DNA from: Rubrivivax sp.
GTDB lineage: Bacteria > Pseudomonadota > Gammaproteobacteria > Burkholderiales > Burkholderiaceae_C
Assembly (NCBI GenBank): GCA_027484885.1
Contig: JAIXSD010000219.1
Coordinates: forward strand, 1 to 11,228
Length of the DNA: 11,228 bases
Direction: 5' to 3'
Part shown: piece by piece, positions 1-6,847 of the stretch
How the letters are laid out: every line of letters starts with the position of its first letter
Position numbering within the stretch: the first letter of the stretch is position 1
Program-made: the position numbers and the translations under genes
Notes under the pieces: generated by a model
Database searches by the model: none
The model's input: the letters and a program-made list of their open reading frames with translations, nothing else
What the model was told of the DNA's origin: nothing

Positions 1-1311
1 AAGATTCTTATCAAAGGCGGGCGTTTGATTGACCCGGCCAGCGGCCTGGACCGCATCGGCGACCTGGCCATTGCCAACGGCCGCATCGTCGGCCTCGGCG
101 ATGTGGGTGAGTTTTCGGCCGAGCGTGTCATCGAGGCCTGCGGCCTGGTGGTGGCGCCGGGCCTGGTGGACCTGGCGGCGCGCCTGCGCGAGCCCGGCCA
201 TGAGCACGAAGGCATGCTGGAGAGCGAGCTGGCCGCGGCGGCCGCCGGCGGCGTGACCAGCCTGGTCTGCCCGCCCGACACCGACCCGGTGCTGGACGAG
301 CCCGGCCTGGTGGAGATGCTCAAGTTCCGCGCCCGCAAGCTGAGCCGCTGCCGGCTCTTCCCCCTGGGCGCGCTGACGACCCATTTGAGCGGTGAGTCGC
401 TGACCGAGATGGCCGAGCTGACCGAGGCCGGCTGCATCGGCTTCTCGCAGGCCGATCAGCCCATCCGCGACACCCTGGTGCTGGCCCGCGCCCTGCTTTA
501 CGCGGCCACGTATGACTACACCGTCTGGCTGCGCCCGCTCGATGCGTATCTGTCCGGCGGCGTGGCCGCCAGCGGCGCGGTGGCCACCCGCCTGGGCTTG
601 TCCGGCGTGCCGGTGACGGCCGAGACCGTGGCCCTGCACACCATCTTCGAGCTGATGCGCTCGACCGGTGCGCGCGTTCACCTCTGCCGCATCTCCAGCG
701 CGGCCGGCGTGGCCCTGGTGCGCGCGGCCAAGCAGGAAGGTCTCAAGGTGACGGCCGATGTGTCCATCAACTCCCTGCACCTCAGCGATGTGGATATCGG
801 CTACTTCAACCCGGCCATGCGCCTGAACCCGCCGCTGCGCCAGGGCCGCGACCGCGACGCCCTGCGTGCCGGCCTGGCCGATGGCACGCTGGATGCGCTG
901 GTGTCCGACCACATGCCGGTCGCCCCCGACGAGAAGAATGTGCCCTTCGCCGAAGCCACACCGGGTGCCACCGGCCTGGAGCTGCTCCTGAGCCTGGCCT
1001 TGCGCTGGGGCCAGGACAGCGGCCTGTCGCTGGTGCAAAGCCTGGGCGTGGTCACGGCCGCGCCGGTGCGCGTGCTGGGCAGCACCCTGGGCTCGCTGGG
1101 CGCCAGCGCCGGCCGCCTGGTCGAGGGCGGCGTGGCCGATGTCTGCGTCTTCGACCTCGCTGCCAGCTGGGCGGTCACGCCCGAGCGCCTGAGCAGCCAG
1201 GGCAAGCACACGCCCTTTGCCTACGAGATCAGCGGCTTCGAGCTGCCGGCTCAGGTGCGCTACACGGTGGTGGCCGGCCATCTGGCCTTCGAAGCCGCGG
1301 CTGCACGCTGA
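1..1311 (+). CDS. pyrX: Non-catalytic dihydroorotase homologue (PyrC'/PyrX type), 5' end outside window
   Basis: The frame is open from base 1 (Lys-Ile-Leu-Ile-Lys-Gly-Gly-Arg), so the start codon lies upstream; 436 codons are visible. The fold is that of a class I dihydroorotase: an N-terminal beta segment, the PGLVD strand end, NPPLR near nt 826-840, SDH at nt 904-912 and TPGATGLE near nt 958-981. The zinc-binding motif normally read as D-x-H-x-H-L-R-E-P-G is DLAARLREPG here (nt 169-198), so both histidines are lost. The later ligand histidine in the HVS-like strand is also replaced (HLCRISS, nt 679-699). Family knowledge: such PyrC' proteins do not hydrolyse dihydroorotate but hold aspartate transcarbamoylase (PyrB) in its dodecameric complex, and pyrB is normally directly upstream. 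An active PyrC should be encoded elsewhere. Automatic annotation would probably say simply dihydroorotase. Confidence 0.88.
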   Translation, partial: KILIKGGRLIDPASGLDRIGDLAIANGRIVGLGDVGEFSAERVIEACGLVVAPGLVDLAARLREPGHEHEGMLESELAAAAAGGVTSLVCPPDTDPVLDEPGLVEMLKFRARKLSRCRLFPLGALTTHLSGESLTEMAELTEAGCIGFSQADQPIRDTLVLARALLYAATYDYTVWLRPLDAYLSGGVAASGAVATRLGLSGVPVTAETVALHTIFELMRSTGARVHLCRISSAAGVALVRAAKQEGLKVTADVSINSLHLSDVDIGYFNPAMRLNPPLRQGRDRDALRAGLADGTLDALVSDHMPVAPDEKNVPFAEATPGATGLELLLSLALRWGQDSGLSLVQSLGVVTAAPVRVLGSTLGSLGASAGRLVEGGVADVCVFDLAASWAVTPERLSSQGKHTPFAYEISGFELPAQVRYTVVAGHLAFEAAAAR

Positions 1312-1312
1312 G

Positions 1313-2050
1313 ATGCGAAGTTTGCTGGCCGCCTGGCGCTTGCTGCGCTTTGTCCTGCATGTGCTGCATGGGCTCTTGATGATCAAGCTGCTGTTCCCGA
1401 GCCTGAGCTTGGGGCAGCGCCACCACCGCATCCGCTGGTGGTCGGGCAAGATGCTGGCGCTGATGGGTGTGCGCCTTCAGCTCCAGGGGCAGGCCCGGCC
1501 GGGCCCCAAGCTGATCGTCGCCAACCATGTGTCCTGGCTGGACATCGCGGCCGTGCATGCGGTGCTGCCCGAGGCGCGCTTTGTCTCCAAGGCCGATGTC
1601 AAGCATTGGCCGGTGGTGGGCGCGTTGACGGCCGGTGTGGGCACCTTGTTCATCGAGCGCGCCAGCAAGCGTGATGCCCTGCGCGTGGTGCACCAGATGG
1701 CCGATGCGCTCAAGGCGGGCGACACCGTGGCTGTCTTCCCCGAGGGCACGACCGGCGCCGGCCCCGAACTGCTGCCCTTTCACGGCAATTTGCTTCAGGC
1801 GGCCATCGCCACCGAAACGGTGATCCAGCCCCTGGCCCTGCGCTGGTATGAGCCGGGCGAACGCTTCAGCAGCTCAGCCCGCTTTATCGGCGACACCACC
1901 ATGATCGCCAGCCTCTGGACCGTGCTCAAGGCTCGCGGCGTGGGCATCGACATCCAGATCCTGCCGGCGCTGGAGTGCGCGCATGCCGACCGCCGCGCCC
2001 TGGCCGAGCATGTGCGTGAGCAGATCGCCGCGGCCCTGGCTGCGAATTGA
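1313..2050 (+). CDS. plsC: 1-acyl-sn-glycerol-3-phosphate acyltransferase (lysophosphatidate acyltransferase)
   Basis: This 245-residue inner-membrane protein transfers an acyl chain to lysophosphatidic acid to make phosphatidic acid in phospholipid synthesis. The acyltransferase blocks are all present: NHVSWLD (residues 71-77, the NHx4D catalytic motif), FIER (113-116), FPEGTT (142-147) and a hydrophobic IQPLAL strand (171-176). The N-terminus (about residues 8-30) is hydrophobic and fits a membrane anchor. The ATG at 1313 lies one base after the pyrX stop and has no clear Shine-Dalgarno sequence, which points to translational coupling. An in-frame upstream start at 1217 is unlikely because it would overlap the pyrX 3' end and add a non-conserved arginine/tryptophan-rich tail. 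A role in acylating another lipid, such as an ornithine lipid, cannot be excluded, since the same motifs serve those enzymes. Confidence 0.88.
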   Translation: MRSLLAAWRLLRFVLHVLHGLLMIKLLFPSLSLGQRHHRIRWWSGKMLALMGVRLQLQGQARPGPKLIVANHVSWLDIAAVHAVLPEARFVSKADVKHWPVVGALTAGVGTLFIERASKRDALRVVHQMADALKAGDTVAVFPEGTTGAGPELLPFHGNLLQAAIATETVIQPLALRWYEPGERFSSSARFIGDTTMIASLWTVLKARGVGIDIQILPALECAHADRRALAEHVREQIAAALAAN

Positions 2051-2108
2051 CACAAAAGCCTGGTAGGTCGGGCCGGGTGAGCGCAGTCGAGTCCGTTAAA
2101 GTGGGCGG

Positions 2109-3698
2109 ATGAGCGCCACCCCGCAGCCCAAGAGCTCGCTGTCCATCCGCCGCGTCGGCATCGACACCTGGCGCGAGAACGTGGCCTACCTGCACCGCGA
2201 TTGCCCGGTGGTGCGGGCGGCGGGTTTCCAGGCCCTGTCCAAGGTCGAGATCCACACCCGCAACGGCCAGGGCCCGCGCAGCATTCTGGCGGTGCTCAAT
2301 GTGGTGGACGACGAGCGCATCGTCAGCGCCTGCGAGCTGGGCCTCAGCGAAGAGGCCTTTGCCCGACTGGGCGTCGTCGAGGGCCATGCGGCCACCATTG
2401 CCCATGCCGAGCCGCCGGGATCGATTGCTGCCTTGCACCGCAAGATCAATGGCGAGCGACTGGGCCGCGAGGAACTGGCCGCCATCATCCGTGACGTGGC
2501 GCAAGCGCGTTACTCCAAGATCGAGCTGGCCGCTTTTGTGGTGGCCACCAACCAGTACGAGCTGGACCGCGAAGAGGTGCTGCACCTGACCGAGGCCATG
2601 ATTGCCGTCGGCCGCCGTCTGGACTGGAAAGGCCAGGTCGGCGCCGGCCCCGTGGTGGACAAACACTGCATCGGCGGCATCCCGGGCAACCGCACCTCGA
2701 TGCTGGTGGTGCCCATCGTCGCGGCTCACGGCATGCTCTGCCCCAAGACCAGCTCGCGCGCCATCACCTCGCCCTCGGGCACGGCCGACACCATGGAGGT
2801 GCTGGCGAATGTGGAGCTGGGCTTCGAGCGCATGGTCGAGATCGTGCGTGCCACCCGCGCCTGCCTGGCCTGGGGCGGCACAGCCGATCTCTCTCCGGCC
2901 GACGACATCCTGATCTCGGTCGAGCGGCCGCTGTCCATCGACTCGCCGGGTCAGATGGTGGCCTCCATCCTGTCCAAGAAGATCGCGGCCGGCTCCACCC
3001 ATCTGGTGCTGGACATCCCGGTCGGGCCCAGCGCCAAGGTGCGCTCGATGGTGGAGGCGCAGCGGCTCAAGAAGTTGTTTGAATACGTGGCCGGCCATCT
3101 GCGCCTGCAGCTCGATGTGGTGCTCAGCGATGGCCGCCAGCCCATCGGCCGCGGCATTGGCCCGGTGCTGGAGGCGCAGGACGTGATGCAGGTCCTGCAA
3201 TGTGACCCCGCTGCGCCGCAAGACCTGCGCCAGAAGGCGCTTCGACTGGCCGGCCGCATGATCGAGTTCGACCCCGATGTGCGCGGCGGCGAGGGCTATG
3301 CCATCGCCCGCGACATCCTGGAAAGCGGCCGCGCCCTGGCGCAGATGAATGCCATCATCGATGCGCAAGGGCGGCGCCAGGACACGCCAGCCGTGGGCGC
3401 CTTGAGCTATGAGGTGCTGGCGCCGGCCGAGGGCCATGTCATCGCCATCGACAACCTGCGCATCGCCCGCGTGGCGCGCCTGGCCGGGGCGCCGCAGGTG
3501 GCGGGCGCCGGCCTGCTGCTGCTCAAGCGCTTGGGTGATCCGGTGCGGGCGGGTGAGCCGCTGTACCGCATCCATGCCCAGTTCGAGGCCGATCTGCAGT
3601 TTGCCCGCGAACTGGCCGAAAAAGACTCGGGCTGCCAGATCGGCCGGCTCGACCAGCTGCCGCATGAGTTTGCCAGCGGCTCCCTGTTCTCTCTCTGA
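2109..3698 (+). CDS. Thymidine phosphorylase family protein, AMP-phosphorylase-like
   Basis: This 529-residue protein belongs to nucleoside phosphorylase family II. After an N-terminal extension of about 100 residues comes a helical domain (about 105-170), then the phosphate/nucleoside site: [15 protein letters not shown] (183-197), [19 protein letters not shown] (214-232) and [11 protein letters not shown] (285-295). A C-terminal domain follows (about 400-525). Classical DeoA is about 440 residues and reads KHSTGG and a different S-G-R/T-G-G-T-x-D-K-type motif. The N-terminal extension, [10 protein letters not shown] and [13 protein letters not shown] match the long family that includes archaeal AMP phosphorylase, which splits AMP with phosphate into adenine and ribose-1,5-bisphosphate. 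The reaction here is therefore more likely nucleotide than thymidine phosphorolysis, though this is inference. The ATG at 2109 has no strong ribosome-binding site. It is followed 16 nt later by a PRPP synthetase, which supports a phosphoribosyl role. The name deoA would be misleading. Confidence 0.85.
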   Translation: MSATPQPKSSLSIRRVGIDTWRENVAYLHRDCPVVRAAGFQALSKVEIHTRNGQGPRSILAVLNVVDDERIVSACELGLSEEAFARLGVVEGHAATIAHAEPPGSIAALHRKINGERLGREELAAIIRDVAQARYSKIELAAFVVATNQYELDREEVLHLTEAMIAVGRRLDWKGQVGAGPVVDKHCIGGIPGNRTSMLVVPIVAAHGMLCPKTSSRAITSPSGTADTMEVLANVELGFERMVEIVRATRACLAWGGTADLSPADDILISVERPLSIDSPGQMVASILSKKIAAGSTHLVLDIPVGPSAKVRSMVEAQRLKKLFEYVAGHLRLQLDVVLSDGRQPIGRGIGPVLEAQDVMQVLQCDPAAPQDLRQKALRLAGRMIEFDPDVRGGEGYAIARDILESGRALAQMNAIIDAQGRRQDTPAVGALSYEVLAPAEGHVIAIDNLRIARVARLAGAPQVAGAGLLLLKRLGDPVRAGEPLYRIHAQFEADLQFARELAEKDSGCQIGRLDQLPHEFASGSLFSL

Positions 3699-3714
3699 AA
3701 GTGATTCGCCATCC

Positions 3715-4614
3715 ATGAGCGATCTTCTGCATGCCCGGGCCCTGCTGCTGGCCTTCGAGGACGAGCGCACATTGGCCGAGGAACTGGCCGCCGCGCTGGC
3801 CCTGCCCCTGGCCTTCATCCGCCGCCACCGCTTCCCGGACGGCGAGCTGCGCCTGGTTCTGCCCAAGCCACTGCCGCCCACGGTCTTCCTGCTGCGCGGC
3901 TTGCAGCAGCCGAACGAGAAGCTGGTCGAGCTCTTGATCGCCGCGCCCACCGCGCGCGAGCTGGGCGCCGACCGCCTGGTGCTGGTCTCGCCCTATCTGG
4001 CCTACATGCGCCAGGACATGGAGTTCACGCCCGGCGAGGCGGTCAGCCAGCGCCATATCGCGCGCCTGCTGGCCCAGCAGTTCAACCACGTGATCACCCT
4101 GGACCCGCATCTGCACCGCATCGCCAGCCTCGATGAGGTGATGCCCGCGGGGGCCGGCTTTGCGCTCTCGGTGGCGCCGTTGCTGGGTGCCTGGATTGCC
4201 GCGCATGTGCCGGGCGCGCTCTTGATCGGGCCCGATGAAGAGTCGGCGCAGTGGGTCCGCGAGGCCGCGGTCGCCGGGGGCCTGGACCATGCCATCGGCC
4301 GCAAGGTGCGGCATGGCGACCACCAGGTCGAGCTGGCCTTGCCCGAGCTCGATGTGAGCGGCCGGGCCATCGTGCTGCTGGACGATATGGCCTCGACCGG
4401 ACGCACCCTGATCGGCGCGGCCCAGGGCCTGCTGGCCCGGGGCGCGGCCTCGGTCGATGTGGCCGTGACCCATGCCTTGTTCAACGGCGATGCCTTGCCG
4501 GCCCTGCAGGCCGCGGGCGTGCGCCATGTCTGGAGCAGCAACAGCGTGCCGCATGGCAGCAATGCCGTCAGCATTGTGCCGCTGCTGGCGGGGGTCTTGC
4601 GGCGTTGGTTGTGA
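3715..4614 (+). CDS. Ribose-phosphate pyrophosphokinase family protein (archaeal-like, divergent)
   Basis: This 299-residue protein has PRPP synthetase architecture, two phosphoribosyltransferase-fold halves. Visible motifs are FPDGE (40-44), SPYLAYMRQD (92-101), PGEAVS (106-111), DPHLH (130-134), GPDEES (172-177), the catalytic-loop-like K197-V-R199 and the PRPP-binding loop DDMASTGRT (223-231). PRPP synthetase transfers diphosphate from ATP to ribose 5-phosphate, giving PRPP and AMP. The PYLAY.RQD....PGE.VS pattern is closer to archaeal enzymes than to the bacterial housekeeping Prs (PYFGYARQDR, about 315 residues), so this is probably a second paralogue. The R after RQD is replaced by Met102. 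The ATG at 3715 lies 16 nt after the phosphorylase stop, implying co-transcription. An upstream in-frame start at 3409 would overlap most of the phosphorylase 3' end and is rejected. Substrate specificity may differ from true Prs. Confidence 0.85.
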   Translation: MSDLLHARALLLAFEDERTLAEELAAALALPLAFIRRHRFPDGELRLVLPKPLPPTVFLLRGLQQPNEKLVELLIAAPTARELGADRLVLVSPYLAYMRQDMEFTPGEAVSQRHIARLLAQQFNHVITLDPHLHRIASLDEVMPAGAGFALSVAPLLGAWIAAHVPGALLIGPDEESAQWVREAAVAGGLDHAIGRKVRHGDHQVELALPELDVSGRAIVLLDDMASTGRTLIGAAQGLLARGAASVDVAVTHALFNGDALPALQAAGVRHVWSSNSVPHGSNAVSIVPLLAGVLRRWL

Positions 4615-4625
4615 AGGGCTGAAGC

Positions 4626-4652
4626 GGCCGGGCTGCCGTTTCGGGCCCGGCC
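4626..4652 (+). terminator. GC-rich hairpin after the PRPP synthetase gene
   Basis: An 8-bp perfect stem, GGCCGGGC (4626-4633) with GCCCGGCC (4645-4652), encloses an 11-nt loop and starts 12 nt after the stop codon. Only two T residues follow, so it is a weak intrinsic terminator at best and may only attenuate readthrough into the downstream HD-GYP-like gene. Confidence 0.4.
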
Positions 4653-4688
4653 TTCCACAGCGTGCTGAGTGAGGAGTGGCTGAGCGCG

Positions 4689-5840
4689 ATGCAATTGCTG
4701 AAGCTGGTGGCGGAACAGATCCAGGTGGGCGCGCCCTTGCCCTTCAATGTGCGCGATGCCGCCGGCGGCCTGCTGCTGGCCTGCGGGCAGAAGGTCTACA
4801 GCCAGACCCAGCTGCTGGCCCTGCTGGAACGCGGCGTCTTTGCCGATGTGCAGGAGCTGCAGGCCTTGCAAGCGGGGCAGGCCGTACCGGCCGATCCGCC
4901 CTCGCTGGCCTCGCGCTGGCAGCAGGCGGTCTGGTCGCTGGACCTGATGCTCAAAAGCCTCGGCGACAGCGAGCAATTCCTGGCCAATTGCGATGAGGTC
5001 ACCACCGAGCTGATCAATCTGGCGCGCCAGGATGGCGATGTGGCTCTGTACCAATCGGTGCGGCAGGAAAACCAGCAGCTGCGCCTCTACGGCCTGACCC
5101 ATTCCCTGCATGTGGCGACGCTCTGCCTGATGGTGGCGCAGCGACTCGGTTGGGCGGAATCGCGCCAGCGCTCGGCCGTCAAGGCGGCGCTGACCATGAA
5201 CGCCAGCATCATCGAGCTGCAGGGGCGCTACGCCATGGCCGGCGGCCGCCTGACCGAGAGCCAGCGCGAGCAGATCCGCCGCCACCCCGAGGAGGCCGCC
5301 AAGCGCCTGCGCGCTGCCGGCACGGCCGATGAGGAATGGCTGGTCGCCGTGGCCCAGCATCACGAGCAAGCGGGCGGCCGCGGCTATCCGCGCGGCCTGA
5401 CCGAGGTGGAGGAGCTGGCGCGCCTGCTGCGCCTTGTTGATGTCTTCATGGCCAAGATCAGCGCCCGCACCAGCCGGCCGGCCATGGACATCAAGCTGGC
5501 CGCGCGCCAGACCTACGAGGCCGCGCCCGGCGACGCCATGGTGGCCGCGCTGATCAAGGAGTTCGGCATGTACCCGCCAGGCGAGTTGCTGCGCCTGGCC
5601 AGCGGTGAGCTGGCCGTGGTGGTGCGGCGCGGCGCCAGCCTGCAATGCCCGGTGGTGATGACCCTGGTCGATGCCCAGGGCAAGGCCTGTGCCGTGCCCA
5701 TGCGTCGCGACACCTCGCGGCCCGAGCATGCCGTGGTGGCCGTGGTGCCCGACAAAAGCTTGCTGGCGCGTGTGCCCAGCGAGCGCCTTTACGGCCTCTA
5801 CGGCCTGCATGGGCTGGACACCCTGAACCCCCTGCACTGA
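4689..5840 (+). CDS. Degenerate HD-GYP-type domain protein (putative c-di-GMP-related pseudoenzyme)
   Basis: The protein is 383 residues from the ATG at 4689. I prefer this start because GAGGAG lies at 4671-4676, 12 nt upstream; a GTG at 4662 adds nine residues but has no Shine-Dalgarno. Residues 1-130 form an unassigned N-terminal region. Residues 135-300 follow the HD-GYP pattern: THSLHVATL (137-145), GGRLTESQREQIRRHP (185-200), HHEQAGGRGYP (224-234) and RLVDVFMAKISARTSRP (248-264). The HD dyad itself is missing: where HD-GYP proteins read LHDIGK, this one reads LTMNASI (168-174). The GYP signature and HHE histidines remain. HD-GYP enzymes hydrolyse cyclic di-GMP using a di-iron centre built on that dyad, so hydrolysis is doubtful and a binding or scaffold role is more likely. 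There is no signal peptide or transmembrane segment, so it should be cytoplasmic. The C-terminal 80 residues end in a Y-G-L-Y-G-L-H-G-L run. Confidence 0.75.
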   Translation: MQLLKLVAEQIQVGAPLPFNVRDAAGGLLLACGQKVYSQTQLLALLERGVFADVQELQALQAGQAVPADPPSLASRWQQAVWSLDLMLKSLGDSEQFLANCDEVTTELINLARQDGDVALYQSVRQENQQLRLYGLTHSLHVATLCLMVAQRLGWAESRQRSAVKAALTMNASIIELQGRYAMAGGRLTESQREQIRRHPEEAAKRLRAAGTADEEWLVAVAQHHEQAGGRGYPRGLTEVEELARLLRLVDVFMAKISARTSRPAMDIKLAARQTYEAAPGDAMVAALIKEFGMYPPGELLRLASGELAVVVRRGASLQCPVVMTLVDAQGKACAVPMRRDTSRPEHAVVAVVPDKSLLARVPSERLYGLYGLHGLDTLNPLH

Positions 5841-5884
5841 CGCGAGTCAGGCGTGGGAGGGGCGATTGAGCTGGGCCAAATCAG

Positions 5885-5901
5885 GGGGGGCTGAGCCCCC
5901 C
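5885..5901. terminator. Convergent-gene hairpin, possible bidirectional terminator
   Basis: A perfect 7-bp stem, GGGGGGC (5885-5891) with GCCCCCC (5895-5901), has a TGA loop. It lies between two convergent genes, 6 nt beyond the gpmA stop and 44 nt beyond the HD-GYP-like gene stop. Read on the minus strand it is followed by CTGATTTGG, a poor T tract; on the plus strand there is none. The position is right for a terminator but the tail is weak on both strands. Confidence 0.5.
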
Positions 5902-5906
5902 GGGGA

Positions 5907-6656
5907 TCAGGCCTTGCCTTGGCTGGCCACGGCGGCCGCTGCCTTGGCTGCGGCTTCGGCATCGCCGAGGTAGTAGCTCTTGATCGGCTTCAGATCGGCA
6001 TCGAGCTCATAGACCAGGGGGATGCCGTTGGGGATGTTGACGCCAACGATGTCGTTGTCACCGATGCCGTCCAGGTACTTGACCAGGGCGCGGATGCTGT
6101 TGCCGTGGGCGGCGATCACGACCCGCTTGCCCAGCTTGATGGCCGGGGCCACGCTGCCTTCCCAGAAGGGCAGGACGCGGGCGACCGTGTCTTTCAGGCA
6201 TTCGGTCAGCGGGATGTCCTCGGGGTCCATCTTGGCGTAGCGCAGATCGCCGCGCTCACTGCGCGGGTCGCTGGGCTCCATGGCCGGCGGCGGCGTGTCG
6301 TAGCTGCGGCGCCAGACCAGCAGCTGTTCGTCACCATACTGCTTGGCGATGTCCGCCTTGTTCAGGCCTTGCAGCGAGCCGTAGTGGCGCTCGTTGAGGC
6401 GCCAGCTGTGGACGACCGGCAACCAGGTCCGGTCCATTTGATCCAAACAATGCCAAAGCGTCCATACCGCACGTTTCAGCATCGAGGTGTAAGCCACGTC
6501 AAAGTCAAGGCCTGCATCCTTGATCAAGCGCCCGGCCTGTTTGGCCTGCTCCACACCGGTGGGGGTCAGGTCAACATCGGTCCAGCCGGTGAAACGGTTT
6601 TCGAGGTTCCAGGTGGATTCGCCATGGCGAATGAGCACGAGTTTGTACATGGACAT
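5907..6656 (-). CDS. gpmA: 2,3-bisphosphoglycerate-dependent phosphoglycerate mutase
   Basis: This 249-residue cytosolic enzyme interconverts 3-phosphoglycerate and 2-phosphoglycerate in glycolysis and gluconeogenesis. The catalytic phosphohistidine is His11 in RHGESTWN (10-17). The family blocks [27 protein letters not shown], the long insertion typical of the cofactor-dependent class, and [17 protein letters not shown] with the second catalytic histidine are all present. The protein ends in an alanine-rich tail ([17 protein letters not shown]) after the conserved YYLGD, a lineage-specific extension. The first ATG is at 6656; a second in-frame ATG at 6650 gives [12 protein letters not shown], the start seen in many betaproteobacterial orthologues. 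Neither has a strong Shine-Dalgarno, so the two starts cannot be separated here. The gene diverges from the porin operon across a 191-bp intergenic region. Confidence 0.96.
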   Translation of the reverse strand: MSMYKLVLIRHGESTWNLENRFTGWTDVDLTPTGVEQAKQAGRLIKDAGLDFDVAYTSMLKRAVWTLWHCLDQMDRTWLPVVHSWRLNERHYGSLQGLNKADIAKQYGDEQLLVWRRSYDTPPPAMEPSDPRSERGDLRYAKMDPEDIPLTECLKDTVARVLPFWEGSVAPAIKLGKRVVIAAHGNSIRALVKYLDGIGDNDIVGVNIPNGIPLVYELDADLKPIKSYYLGDAEAAAKAAAAVASQGKA

Positions 6657-6690
6657 TGCTTGATAGGGCCGCCCGATTTGGGCTGGCCGG

Positions 6691-6718
6691 ATTCTACGGG
6701 CCCGCTATCGCAAGTCAT
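6691..6718 (-). promoter_or_regulatory. Candidate sigma-70 promoter of gpmA
   Basis: On the minus strand a -10 box TAGAAT (6691-6696, 5 of 6 to consensus) is preceded by ATGACT (6713-6718, 4 of 6 to TTGACA) with 16-bp spacing. The start site would fall near 6684, giving a leader of about 28 nt before the gpmA ATG. This is sequence matching only. Confidence 0.5.
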
Positions 6719-6738
6719 GTTTCACGCTTGCTTGCGAT
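6707..6738. repeat. 8-bp inverted repeat with 16-nt spacer, overlapping the gpmA promoter
   Basis: ATCGCAAG (6707-6714) and CTTGCGAT (6731-6738) are perfect inverted copies with centres 24 bp apart, a little over two helical turns. The left arm lies in the spacer and -35 edge of the candidate gpmA promoter. It could be an operator for a dimeric regulator or, if transcribed, a hairpin. No known consensus is recognised. Confidence 0.5.
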
Positions 6739-6756
6739 TCGCACTCAAGTCTGTGG

Positions 6757-6810
6757 TGTCGGGGCCGACAACGTCTGTACAGACCTGGGCGTTGGGCGCA
6801 CATTTGTGCG
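6757..6810. promoter_or_regulatory. Cluster of three operator-like palindromes upstream of the porin gene
   Basis: Three perfect dyads lie within 54 bp: TGTCGGGGCCGACA (6757-6770), GTCTGTACAGAC (6773-6784) and CGCACATTTGTGCG (6797-6810). An 8-bp GGCATGCC follows at 6810-6817. No convincing -35/-10 pair for the porin was found on the plus strand, which would fit an activator-dependent promoter. The dyads differ in sequence, so they may serve different regulators, or only one may be functional. They do not match the LexA box (CTGT-N8-ACAG) or a Pho box. Confidence 0.45.
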
Positions 6811-6847
6811 GCATGCCTGTTTTTTGCTGTTCATAAAGGAGACATTC

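Noticed and set aside
2047..2075. TTGACA at 2047-2052 as a -35 box for the phosphorylase gene
   Set aside because: No -10-like sequence lies 16-18 bp downstream; the hexamer overlaps the plsC stop codon and is likely chance.
1926..3950. Minus-strand open frame of 674 codons opposite the phosphorylase gene
   Set aside because: It is antisense to two well-supported genes, its composition is rich in His, Gln, Arg and Gly as expected for the mirror frame of GC3-rich coding DNA, and it shows no recognisable domain.
4002..5837. Minus-strand open frame of 611 codons opposite the PRPP synthetase and HD-GYP-like genes
   Set aside because: Mirror-frame composition, no motifs, and it spans two unrelated plus-strand genes.
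6773..6784. LexA-type SOS box at the GTCTGTACAGAC palindrome
   Set aside because: The proteobacterial box needs CTGT and ACAG separated by eight bases; here they are contiguous.
6809..6828. Sigma-54 promoter for the porin (CGGCAT ... TTGCT)
   Set aside because: The GG to GC distance is 14 bases rather than the required 10.
5919..6836. Plus-strand open frame of 305 codons over gpmA
   Set aside because: It is antisense to gpmA, which has full motif support, and runs through the divergent promoter region.
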